From NCBI GenBank assembly GCA_041739465.1, contig JBGSNX010000085.1, positions 1-20,339 on the forward strand: a DNA stretch of 20,339 nucleotides, read 5' to 3'. Each line of letters begins with the position of its first letter. Positions within the stretch are counted from its first letter, which is position 1. This DNA comes from BOKV01 sp041739465. GTDB lineage: Bacteria > Pseudomonadota > Alphaproteobacteria > Rhizobiales > Rhizobiaceae. The notes under the pieces were generated by a model. That model made no database searches and had not been told where the DNA came from. It saw nothing but the letters and a program-made list of their open reading frames with translations. Both the position numbers and the translations under genes were made by a program. This document shows positions 1-7,308 of this stretch, piece by piece.

Positions 1-45
1 CAGGTGATTTTGAACCTGTTTTCATCCCTGCACGAAGCGGCCTGA
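1..45 (+). CDS. holB: 3' end of upstream gene, probably DNA polymerase III subunit delta' (holB), partial
   Basis: An open frame enters from the left edge and stops with TGA at 43-45; its last residues read QVILNLFSSLHEAA. Only 14 residues are visible, too few to identify a family from sequence. The holB call rests on position: in Hyphomicrobiales the order tmk-holB-metG-tatD is usual, and a leucine-rich helix is plausible for the C-terminus of the clamp-loader delta' subunit. It lies 46 bases before metG on the same strand, so metG is probably co-transcribed with it. The gene identity is an inference. Confidence 0.45.
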   Translation, partial: QVILNLFSSLHEAA

Positions 46-91
46 GCGGCACTTTCAATCCGGCACTACAAAATACAAACCGCAGGCGGCA

Positions 92-1639
92 ATGACCGAC
101 AAAAAGACATTCTACATTACAACTGCAATTTCATACCCAAACGGCGTCCCGCACATGGGGCATGCCTATGAATTGATTGCGACCGATGCTTTGGCCCGTT
201 TCAAGCGGCTGGACGGATATGATGTTTTCTTCCTGACTGGCACCGATGAACACGGCCAGAAAATGCTGCAGACGGCACGTCGCGAAAACCTGTCGCCGCT
301 CGAACTTGCTGACCGAAATTCCGCGCGCTTCCGGGCAATGGCTGAAGCATTGAACGCGTCGAATGATGACTTCATTCGCACCACCGAACCGCGCCACTAT
401 GCAACCGTTACCGAACTTTGGAAGCGCATGGAAGCCAATGGCGATCTGTACCGGGACAGCTATTCAGGCTGGTACTCAGTGCGCGACGAAGCCTATTACG
501 ACGAAGGCGAAACCACCGTCCGCGAAGATCAGGTGCGCTTCGGCCCGCAAGGCACACCCGTCGAATGGGTTGAGGAAGCAAGCTGGTTCTTCAGGCTCTC
601 GGCATGGCAGGACAGGCTGCTTGAACTTTACGAAAACAATCCTGAATTCATAGGTCCGGACACCAGGCGCAACGAAGTTGTGAGCTTCGTCAAATCGGGC
701 CTGCGCGATCTTTCAATGTCGCGCACCACCTTCGACTGGGGCATCCCGGTTCCGGGTGACCAGGGCCATGTGATGTATGTCTGGGTCGATGCGTTGACCA
801 ACTATGTCACTGCCACCGGCTGGCCGGAAGAAAACGAAAGAAACCGTTATTGGCCGGCCGATGTTCACATCATCGGCAAGGACATCGTGCGCTTTCACGC
901 TGTCTACTGGCCAGCTTTCCTGATGAGCGCAGGATTGCCTTTGCCCAAGCGTGTCTACGGCCACGGCTTTTTATTCAACCGCGGCGAGAAGATGTCGAAA
1001 TCGACCGGCAACGTGCTTGATCCCTTCAGCGTGGCGCAAACCTATGGCGTCGACCAGATGCGCTATTTCTTCCTGCGCGAAATCCCGTTCGGCCAGGATG
1101 GCTCCTACAGCCATGAAGGCATCGTTGCGCGCATCAATGCCGATCTTGCCAATGACCTTGGCAATCTGGCGCAGCGCTCGCTGTCGATGATCAACAAGAA
1201 TTGCGAGGGCAGGGTGCCGCAAAAAGGCACGCTTGCCGCCGCCGATCTTGAAATTCTCGGCAGTGCCCATTTGCTGCTGGAAGAATGCCGTCAGCAGATG
1301 GACACCCAGCAGATATCCCGGGCATTGGACGCGATCTGGCGGGTCGTTGCCGATGCCAACCGTTATTTCGCGGCGCAAGAACCATGGGCGCTGAAGAAGA
1401 CAGATCCGGCCCGGATGCAAACCGTGCTTTGGACCACAGCTGAAACCATCAGGATAATCGCCATCCTTGCACAGTTCGTGATGCCGCAGAGCGCACAAAA
1501 GCTGCTCGACCTCCTGGCGGTTTCGCCGGACGAGCGGACATTCGCCGCTTTGGCATATAGCCACGAGCTTGTGCCTGACGCCGAGCTGCCAGTGCCTACA
1601 GGCGTATTCCCGCGATTTGTCGAGGCGGACGCAACTTGA
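92..1639 (+). CDS. metG: Methionyl-tRNA synthetase
   Basis: This class I aminoacyl-tRNA synthetase charges tRNA-Met with methionine in the cytoplasm. The 515-residue protein has the HIGH-type motif HMGH at 21-24, the KMSKS motif at 300-304, the conserved TDEHGQK segment near 51-57, and WVDALTNYVTATG near 231-243. The helical anticodon-binding domain fills the C-terminal third. It ends near residue 515 without the Trbp111-like tRNA-binding domain of longer forms such as the E. coli enzyme. The connective insertion (about 120-160) reads GWYSVRDEAYYDE and contains no CxxC pair, so this is a form without zinc knuckles. ATG 92 follows a weak purine-rich stretch (GCAGGCGG). The stop overlaps the proposed tatD start. 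Identification is secure. Confidence 0.97.
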   Translation: MTDKKTFYITTAISYPNGVPHMGHAYELIATDALARFKRLDGYDVFFLTGTDEHGQKMLQTARRENLSPLELADRNSARFRAMAEALNASNDDFIRTTEPRHYATVTELWKRMEANGDLYRDSYSGWYSVRDEAYYDEGETTVREDQVRFGPQGTPVEWVEEASWFFRLSAWQDRLLELYENNPEFIGPDTRRNEVVSFVKSGLRDLSMSRTTFDWGIPVPGDQGHVMYVWVDALTNYVTATGWPEENERNRYWPADVHIIGKDIVRFHAVYWPAFLMSAGLPLPKRVYGHGFLFNRGEKMSKSTGNVLDPFSVAQTYGVDQMRYFFLREIPFGQDGSYSHEGIVARINADLANDLGNLAQRSLSMINKNCEGRVPQKGTLAAADLEILGSAHLLLEECRQQMDTQQISRALDAIWRVVADANRYFAAQEPWALKKTDPARMQTVLWTTAETIRIIAILAQFVMPQSAQKLLDLLAVSPDERTFAALAYSHELVPDAELPVPTGVFPRFVEADAT

Positions 1640-2445
1640 CCGACAACGCATTGCCCATGCTTGTCGACTCCCACTGCCATCTCGATTTTCCCGATTTTGC
1701 GCAGGAACGTGATGCCGTTGTCGCACGGGCTGTTGATGCCGGTGTCGGCTGCATGGTCACGATATCTACACGGATCAGGAAATTCCCGCAAATTATTGAG
1801 ATCGCAGAACAATATCCAAACGTGTTTTGTTCGGTCGGCACGCATCCTCACAATGCACATGAGGAATTGGACATAAGCACCAGTAATATTGTGGAAATAG
1901 CCAGTCACCCCAAAGTGGTGGCGATCGGTGAAGCGGGCCTTGACTATTTCTATGACAAGTCGCCGCGCGAGTCACAAAGACAGGGCTTTTTGAACCACAT
2001 TGCCGCAGCACGTCAGACAGGCCTGCCTTTGGTCATTCACGCCAGGGACGCCGATGCTGACATGGAAGCGATCCTGCGCGAAGAAACCGCCAAGGGGGCC
2101 TTCCCATTTGTTCTGCACTGCTTTTCGTCGGGCAGGGGGCTAGCCATGGCCGGGGTGGAACTGGGTGGTTTTGTCTCTTTCTCCGGCATATTGACGTTTC
2201 GCAACAGCGAAGAAATCCGCGCCATTGCCCGCGATCTGCCGGCCGACAGGCTTCTGGTAGAGACGGACGCGCCATATCTTGCTCCGCCACCGCACCGGGG
2301 AAAGCGCAATGAACCTGCCTTTGTCGCCCACACCGCAGCCGTGCTGGCGCAAACAAGAGGCGTGAGTGAAGCGGATATTCGTGGGCAAACCACGCGGAAT
2401 TTCTTCACGCTGTTCAGGAAGGTGCCAAAGGAAGCTTTCAAGTGA
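1636..2445 (+). CDS. tatD: TatD-family metal-dependent deoxyribonuclease
   Basis: TatD proteins are TIM-barrel amidohydrolase-fold nucleases; characterised members are metal-dependent 3'-5' exonucleases linked to DNA repair and DNA fragmentation. The family's metal-site motifs are all present, numbered from TTG 1636: DSHCHLD (D11, H13, H15), GEAGLDYFYD (E99), IHARDAD (H135), LHCFSSG (H161) and VETDAPYLAP (D211). The start is uncertain. TTG 1636 overlaps the metG stop by 4 bases and has GAGG at 1622-1625, ten bases upstream. ATG 1657 gives the MLVDSHCHLDF beginning usual in the family but has no visible ribosome binding site. I list the longer form, 269 residues; the shorter would be 262. The metG-tatD-hydrolase order is conserved in rhizobia. 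Confidence 0.95.
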   Translation: MTDNALPMLVDSHCHLDFPDFAQERDAVVARAVDAGVGCMVTISTRIRKFPQIIEIAEQYPNVFCSVGTHPHNAHEELDISTSNIVEIASHPKVVAIGEAGLDYFYDKSPRESQRQGFLNHIAAARQTGLPLVIHARDADADMEAILREETAKGAFPFVLHCFSSGRGLAMAGVELGGFVSFSGILTFRNSEEIRAIARDLPADRLLVETDAPYLAPPPHRGKRNEPAFVAHTAAVLAQTRGVSEADIRGQTTRNFFTLFRKVPKEAFK

Positions 2446-3263
2446 ACCTGCGCCTGACCATCCTCGGCTGCGGTTCATCACCCGGCGTTCCGCGCATCAA
2501 TGGCGAATGGGGCGAGTGTGACCCTTCCAATCCGAAAAATCGCCGTTTGCGCTGCTCCGCGCTCATCGAGCGGTTTGGCCAGGAAGGAACCACCAGCGTC
2601 GTCATCGACACCAGTCCTGATTTTCGCGAGCAGATGCTTTCGGCAAAAGTGACCTGGCTCGATGGTGTCGTTTACACGCATGCCCATGCCGACCACATCC
2701 ACGGCATCGACGATCTGCGCCAATACGCGCTGATCCAGCGCAAGCGGATCGCGACCTATGCCGACGAAACAACGACTGCAAGGCTGAAGGAGGGGTTTGG
2801 TTATTGTTTTGAAACGCCTGTCGGCAGCATGTATCCGCCGATCCTTGACCACTCGGTCATCCGCGCCGGTGAGAGGCTGCGAATTGACGGGCAGGGAGGT
2901 CCTATCGACCTGTTGCCGGTTGCCCAGGAGCATGGCAACATTCGCTCGCTCGGCTTTCGCATTGGCGGCAATCTAGACAGCCTGACCGGCGGCCTGTGCT
3001 ATTCGCCGGACATTTCCGGCATTCCCGATGAAAGCCTCGCGCTGCTACAACGGCTTGATACGTGGGTTCTTGACGCGCTTCAGTACCGGTCGCACGCCAG
3101 TCACTTTTCGTTGGAGGAAGCCCTTCATTGGATCGACCGGTTGCAGCCAGCGCGGGCGATCCTGACGCACATGCACACGCCCCTCGATTACGACAAGGTC
3201 TCCGCCATCACCCCTGACAACGTCGCTCCCGCGTTTGACGGGCTTCAAATTGCGCTTGACTGA
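2442..3263 (+). CDS. MBL-fold metallohydrolase, PhnP-like
   Basis: This 273-residue metallo-beta-lactamase-fold enzyme begins at GTG 2442, overlapping the tatD stop by 4 bases (GTGA), which suggests translational coupling. The N-terminus MNLRLTILGCGSSPGVPR is typical of the PhnP/RNase Z-like branch. The metal-binding motif THAHADHIHGIDDLR is at about 79-93 (H80, H82, D84, H85). Later metal ligands probably lie in AQEHGNI, CYSPDIS and LTHMHTPLDYD near the C-terminus. E. coli PhnP is a phosphodiesterase that opens cyclic ribose phosphates in phosphonate breakdown. No phosphonate genes are visible here, and members in the tatD operon have no settled substrate, so only a phosphodiesterase-like hydrolase role is inferred. 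Its last 219 bases are overlapped by the convergent L,D-transpeptidase gene. Confidence 0.92.
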   Translation: MNLRLTILGCGSSPGVPRINGEWGECDPSNPKNRRLRCSALIERFGQEGTTSVVIDTSPDFREQMLSAKVTWLDGVVYTHAHADHIHGIDDLRQYALIQRKRIATYADETTTARLKEGFGYCFETPVGSMYPPILDHSVIRAGERLRIDGQGGPIDLLPVAQEHGNIRSLGFRIGGNLDSLTGGLCYSPDISGIPDESLALLQRLDTWVLDALQYRSHASHFSLEEALHWIDRLQPARAILTHMHTPLDYDKVSAITPDNVAPAFDGLQIALD

Positions 3264-4460
3264 GGCAATCTGCTCGGCTTTTTCCGCTGAACGGGTCGAG
3301 ACGACGAAATCCGTGCTCCAACCGGTATAGGGTCCAAATCCGGTATCTGATGTAGCTATCGAAGAACCTGGCGTCAGCAGGCGGGCAATTTTCTCTTTCG
3401 TTTCCGGGGCAATCTGAACCCGGTCCAGCATGGCTTCGGCAGAAACAAAATCACTCGCCTCCGGATCAATGCCGTGCACTGCACGGGTGTACTTGCCAAG
3501 GCTGTTTTCCAGAGTAAGCACCTGCCAGCCGGTTTTGCCGGATGCCAGATCGGTTTCCCGCATGGTGAAAAGATGCGTTCCAAGCGGCTTTTCCACATCG
3601 TTGATGTGAATGGGCGCATCAAACAGCGGCTCAAAACCTTGCCGCACATACAGCCGGCCGTTTGGCGGCAATTGCTTGCCAAGAACCTTGTAAAGCGCTG
3701 AAATTGTATCTGCGTTCAAGGTACCATTGGCCGGAAGGAGCTGCGCTTCCTGAAAGGCGCGCACTGCAGCAACCGTTGCACTGCCAACCAGTCCATCAAC
3801 CTCATCAAAATAGTAGCCCAATTGCTTGAGGCCGGCTTGAACCTCAAACTTGAGGTTCGCGCTGTCGCTGCGTGAAATCAGGATGCGCAGCGGCTTTTCA
3901 GTTCGCGGTTCTTTCCAGAGCGATGACGCTTCCTCAACCGGATAGCCCATGGAGCGGTCAAGCGGCATAGAGGCCGGCACCGCAACAGGCTGTGGCAGAA
4001 ATGCATGGGAGATGCTGCGCGGTGAAACGCTGTCTGGATTAACCACGACATGAACACCCGGCGCGCTCATGGAATAAAGGTTCTCAGCCACATCTTCGGG
4101 CAACCGGATGCACCCATGGGACGCAGGATATTGCGGGACGACACCTTGGTGCAGTGCAACGCCGGTCCAGGTGAGCCGTTGCATCCATGGCATCGGTGCA
4201 TTGGAATACAGGTTGGAGCGATGAAACTTGGTCTTGTGCAGAACCGAGAAAATTCCGGTCGGCGTCGAGTTGCCAGGCTTGCCGGAGGATATTCTGGTTT
4301 CGGCAATCATGGCGCCACCGCGCCAAGCTTGCAAATTCTGTTCCTTTAGGGAAACCACGAACAGCAGCGGATCATTGCCGTGCGGTTCACCAGCGGAGCT
4401 TTGCGCAATCGGCAGCAGCGGCGCACATAAGAAAGCAGACAAGGCGAAAATCAGACGCAT
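3045..4460 (-). CDS. Secreted L,D-transpeptidase (YkuD domain) with peptidoglycan-binding domain
   Basis: YkuD enzymes form 3-3 peptidoglycan cross-links or attach proteins to peptidoglycan in the periplasm. Numbered from ATG 4460 (471 residues): a signal peptide at about 1-23 (MRLIFALSAFLCAP..., cleavage near SSAGE), a YkuD domain at about 30-142 with the catalytic motif SHGCIRLP (Cys117), and a PG_binding_1-like repeat at about 203-257. A further conserved region runs to TDFVVSTR (about 383-390). I chose ATG 4460 over TTG 4490 because the signal peptide begins there, AGGG lies upstream, and a promoter-like sequence at 4494-4521 would place TTG 4490 at or before the transcription start. The last 72 residues are encoded antisense to the MBL hydrolase gene and look like an extension past the usual family end. 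Confidence 0.88.
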   Translation of the reverse strand: MRLIFALSAFLCAPLLPIAQSSAGEPHGNDPLLFVVSLKEQNLQAWRGGAMIAETRISSGKPGNSTPTGIFSVLHKTKFHRSNLYSNAPMPWMQRLTWTGVALHQGVVPQYPASHGCIRLPEDVAENLYSMSAPGVHVVVNPDSVSPRSISHAFLPQPVAVPASMPLDRSMGYPVEEASSLWKEPRTEKPLRILISRSDSANLKFEVQAGLKQLGYYFDEVDGLVGSATVAAVRAFQEAQLLPANGTLNADTISALYKVLGKQLPPNGRLYVRQGFEPLFDAPIHINDVEKPLGTHLFTMRETDLASGKTGWQVLTLENSLGKYTRAVHGIDPEASDFVSAEAMLDRVQIAPETKEKIARLLTPGSSIATSDTGFGPYTGWSTDFVVSTRSAEKAEQIASVKRNLKPVKRGSDVVRGDGGDLVVIEGRVHVRQDRPRWLQPVDPMKGFLQRKVTGVRPVLKRVKNPRIKPL

Positions 4461-4493
4461 CAATGCCCAACCCTGAATCACATGCCCCAATTC

Positions 4494-4521
4494 AAGATAG
4501 CCAATTTTTGCATAAAATCAA
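4494..4521 (-). promoter_or_regulatory. Candidate promoter of the L,D-transpeptidase gene
   Basis: On the minus strand, TTGATT (4521-4516) and TATCTT (4499-4494) are separated by 16 bases, in an AT-rich part of the 210-base gap between this gene and mazG. Transcription would start near 4487, leaving a leader of about 26 bases before ATG 4460. This is only a match to the housekeeping sigma consensus. Nothing else definite was found between 4461 and 4670. Confidence 0.35.
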
Positions 4522-4670
4522 ACAAAGCAAGGCAATACCGCACTTTCGCTACCGTTTCAATTCCATAATATATCTTATGCAATCACGATATGAAGGCTGG
4601 GCACACTGTTCTGTGGATCAACGCCCCCACTGTCATGGCTGCTTGACACCTGCTCTGGTAGATAGAGCTG

Positions 4671-5492
4671 ATGGAACCATCGCGCGAAATTTCCCGTCTG
4701 CTCGAGATCATGGCTGCGCTGCGCACGCCAGGTTCAGGCTGTTCGTGGGACCTTCAGCAGGATTTCAAAACCATCGCGCCTTACACCATCGAAGAAGCGT
4801 ATGAAGTTGCTGACGCCATCGACCGTGGCGACATGGAAGAACTCAAGCTGGAACTGGGCGACTTGCTGTTGCAGTCGGTTTACCATGCGCGCATGGCCGA
4901 GGAAGCTGGCCATTTCAACTTTGCCGATGTTGTCGAAGCCATCACTCGCAAAATGATCCGCCGCCACCCGCATGTGTTCGGCGATGCGCAGGCGCGTTCG
5001 GCCGGTTCTGCCAAGGGCCAATGGGAAAGGATCAAGGCCGAGGAAAAATCCGAACTGGCTGCGGCAAAGGCAGCGCGTGGCCATGTTGACCCAGCCGGTA
5101 CAAGCCTTCTAGATGACATTACAAACACCCTTCCAGGCTTGATGGTTGCAGTCAAGCTTCAGTCACGCGCCAGCACTGTCGGCTTTGATTGGAACGACCC
5201 GCGCGCCGTGATTGCCAAGATCCGGGAAGAACTCGATGAGGTGGAAGCTGCCATTGAAACTGGCTCGCAGCAGGAAAAAGCCGAGGAAGTCGGCGATCTG
5301 CTGTTCACCATTGCCAATCTTGCGCGCCATTTTCACCTTGATCCGGAAGGCGCTATCCGTTCGGCAAATGCCAAATTCGTCAAACGCTTCCGCTACATCG
5401 AGGAAAACATTGCCGAGCGTACCGGAAAATCCATCAAGCAAGCCAGCCTTGATGAAATGGAAGCGCTTTGGCAGGAAGCAAAACGCAGCTGA
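4671..5492 (+). CDS. mazG: Nucleoside triphosphate pyrophosphohydrolase MazG
   Basis: MazG hydrolyses (d)NTPs to the monophosphate and pyrophosphate. It is thought to clean up aberrant nucleotides and, in E. coli, to influence ppGpp levels. The 273-residue protein has the two tandem all-alpha MazG domains of the long form. The first carries EEAYE (41-45) and ELGDLL (61-66); the second carries REELDEVEAAI (about 185-195) and EEVGDLLF (about 205-212). These acidic patches bind magnesium. Length and both domains match the E. coli-type enzyme. ATG 4671 has no strong ribosome binding site. The gene stands alone between divergent L,D-transpeptidase and convergent hflX, with only 7 bases to the hflX stop. 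Confidence 0.96.
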   Translation: MEPSREISRLLEIMAALRTPGSGCSWDLQQDFKTIAPYTIEEAYEVADAIDRGDMEELKLELGDLLLQSVYHARMAEEAGHFNFADVVEAITRKMIRRHPHVFGDAQARSAGSAKGQWERIKAEEKSELAAAKAARGHVDPAGTSLLDDITNTLPGLMVAVKLQSRASTVGFDWNDPRAVIAKIREELDEVEAAIETGSQQEKAEEVGDLLFTIANLARHFHLDPEGAIRSANAKFVKRFRYIEENIAERTGKSIKQASLDEMEALWQEAKRS

Positions 5493-5499
5493 TCGCGTG

Positions 5500-6879
5500 T
5501 CAGCGCTCACCGCGCAGGGATTGCCCCTTGCTGGACTGGGCCCGGACCTTCAAGACCACCGATCCGTCTTCAAGGTCTTCGCGAGAGATGACCTCACTGT
5601 TGCTGTAAATGGCTCCAAGCCGGCCCAGTTCATTTACCGCCAATACGATTTCGAATTCCTCGGCCGCGATCCCCAGACGCTTGTCGATTGCCGCTAGCAA
5701 GTCATCCATGCCCTCGCCCGTTTGCGCAGATACAAGGATGGGCGCACCCTCACCTTCAAGCCGGTTGGCGCGGATTGAAACCAAGGCTTCAGGTGCCAGC
5801 AGATCGGTCTTATTCCAGACCTCCAGGACGTTTGCATGGCCTTCCTGCTCGATGCCAAGCTGGGCCAGAACCGTGTAGACATCTGCTGATTGGGCTGCCG
5901 TGTCCAGATCGGAAATGTCACGAACGTGGATGATCAGTTCTGCCTCCAACACCTCTTCCAGAGTCGCCCTGAAAGCGGCCACCAGCATCGTTGGCAAGTT
6001 TGACACGAAACCCACGGTATCAGACAGGATGCATTCGCCGCCCTTTGGCAAGACGAGGCGGCGCAAGGTCGGATCAAGCGTCGCGAAAAGCAAATCCTTT
6101 GCGAAGACCTGCGACCCGGTAAGCCGGTTGAAAAGCGTTGATTTGCCGGCATTGGTATAGCCAGCAAGCGCTACAACCGGCGTAGGCACCTTGCGCCGTT
6201 TTGCCCGGTGGAGGCTGCGTGTCTGGCTGACTTTTTCAAGGTCGCGCTCGAGGCGCAAAATACGGTCCTGCAGCTGCCTGCGGTCAGCTTCGATCTGGGT
6301 TTCGCCGGGACCACCGGTTTTCCCAAGGCCGCCACGCTGGCGCTCAAGGTGGGTCCATTGCCGAACCAGCCGGCCTTTTTGGTAGTTGAGATGCGCCAAT
6401 TCCACCTGAAGCCGCCCCTCTTTGGTGCGGGCGCGCTCGCCGAATATCTCAAGGATGATGCCGGTGCGATCCAGCACCTTGCAGTTCCACGCCTTTTCAA
6501 GATTGCGTTGCTGTACCGGCGTCAACGGATGGTCAACAATCGCCAGGCCAATTTCCTCGGCCTTGATGATACCGGCGATCTCTTCCGTCTTGCCTGAACC
6601 AAAAAGCGTGGAGGGCTTAGTCTCCTTCAGCGATACAAGGCCGGAGTGAACCACATCCAGGGAAATGGCCCTCGCCAGCCCCTCCGCCTCAGCCAGCCGG
6701 GACGCACCTGTGCGCTTGAGTGCTTTCCCTGAAGCGTTGATTGCGATGTCTGAGGCATCAGCCACACTTGCGCTGCGCCGACCAATTTCAGGAACTAGCA
6801 CCAGGGCCCGTTCCGGCTTGCCAGCTTCTTCCGAAGACCATTGAAACCGGGATTTGCCGCCCCGTTCTGCTTCGCTCAA
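5500..6879 (-). CDS. hflX: Ribosome-associated GTPase HflX
   Basis: HflX binds the 50S subunit and can split stalled or heat-damaged ribosomes. The 459-residue protein has the N-terminal HflX nucleotide-binding domain (about 60-200) with the glycine-rich signature GGLGKTGGPGETQ at 183-195, a helical linker, and a G domain. In the G domain, G1 is GYTNAGKS (240-247), the G2 threonine is in ATLDPT (about 266-271), G3 is DTVG (287-290) and G4 is NKTD (356-359). ATG 6879 overlaps the hfq stop by 4 bases, giving the hfq-hflX pair widespread in Proteobacteria and implying coupled translation. The N-terminal 50 residues are poorly conserved and may be lineage-specific. No terminator fits in the 7 bases before mazG. 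Confidence 0.97.
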   Translation of the reverse strand: MSEAERGGKSRFQWSSEEAGKPERALVLVPEIGRRSASVADASDIAINASGKALKRTGASRLAEAEGLARAISLDVVHSGLVSLKETKPSTLFGSGKTEEIAGIIKAEEIGLAIVDHPLTPVQQRNLEKAWNCKVLDRTGIILEIFGERARTKEGRLQVELAHLNYQKGRLVRQWTHLERQRGGLGKTGGPGETQIEADRRQLQDRILRLERDLEKVSQTRSLHRAKRRKVPTPVVALAGYTNAGKSTLFNRLTGSQVFAKDLLFATLDPTLRRLVLPKGGECILSDTVGFVSNLPTMLVAAFRATLEEVLEAELIIHVRDISDLDTAAQSADVYTVLAQLGIEQEGHANVLEVWNKTDLLAPEALVSIRANRLEGEGAPILVSAQTGEGMDDLLAAIDKRLGIAAEEFEIVLAVNELGRLGAIYSNSEVISREDLEDGSVVLKVRAQSSKGQSLRGER

Positions 6880-7124
6880 TCGCTCGCCTCGTCACTGCCA
6901 CTATCTCCGAAGCTCACCGGCCCGGAAGGCATGATGGTTGAAATGGCGTGTTTGTAAACAAGTTGCGCAATTCCGTCGCGCTTCAACAATACGCAAAAAT
7001 TGTCGAACCAGGTCACGACCCCGTTCAGCTTGACACCGTTCACCAGAAAAATCGTGAGAGGTATTTTTTGTTTGCGAACCTGATTGAGGAATGCGTCCTG
7101 AAGGTTCTGCGGTTTTTCCGGCAT
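6876..7124 (-). CDS. hfq: RNA chaperone Hfq
   Basis: Hfq is a hexameric Sm-like protein that pairs small RNAs with mRNAs; in alphaproteobacteria it also affects nitrogen-fixation and stress genes. The 82-residue protein has the Sm1 region (QNLQDAFLNQVRKQ, then IFLVNGVKLNGVV) and the Sm2 motif LVYKHAISTI with Y57, K58 and H59. Distal/proximal face residues such as Q8 and F43 are in place. The tail after residue 68 is short and acidic, as in rhizobia. I chose ATG 7124 because family homology begins at MPEKPQNLQD and GGAGA lies 12 bases upstream; the frame remains open 20 codons further, but that part is not Hfq-like. It overlaps hflX by 4 bases and lies downstream of ntrX. Confidence 0.97.
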   Translation of the reverse strand: MPEKPQNLQDAFLNQVRKQKIPLTIFLVNGVKLNGVVTWFDNFCVLLKRDGIAQLVYKHAISTIMPSGPVSFGDSGSDEASD

Positions 7125-7245
7125 TGCCAATGGTTGTCTCCGCTTGTTTTTGTCGCGGCTCCACACACACAAACGGAAGCGCACGCCTTGTTGTCGGCAT
7201 TTTTCGCGGACCGTGACGCAGGGTTAATGTGAAACGGCTGTTCGT

Positions 7246-7275
7246 TTTATAGAAGGGTGTTCGCTGACTTATCAA
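7246..7275 (-). promoter_or_regulatory. Candidate hfq promoter
   Basis: In the 184-base gap between ntrX and hfq, the minus strand carries TTGATA (7275-7270) and TATAAA (7251-7246) separated by 18 bases, close to the housekeeping consensus. Transcription would start near 7239, giving an hfq leader of about 115 bases, long enough for post-transcriptional control. No terminator hairpin was seen after ntrX, so read-through from ntrYX is also possible. Confidence 0.4.
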
Positions 7276-7308
7276 GCGGAACTTTGGGTGCGGTCTGTCC
7301 TAATTCGT

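Noticed and set aside
971..1726. 251-codon open frame on the - strand across metG and the tatD start
   Set aside because: Antisense to secure genes, spanning the metG-tatD junction, with no motif or plausible start signal.
4643..4648. TTGACA as a -35 element for mazG
   Set aside because: The mazG start codon is only 22 bases downstream and no -10 hexamer occurs at a workable spacing.
7125..7184. Longer Hfq with 20 extra N-terminal residues
   Set aside because: Hfq homology begins exactly at ATG 7124, with a ribosome binding site; the upstream residues (MRFRLCVWSRDKNKRR) are unlike Hfq.
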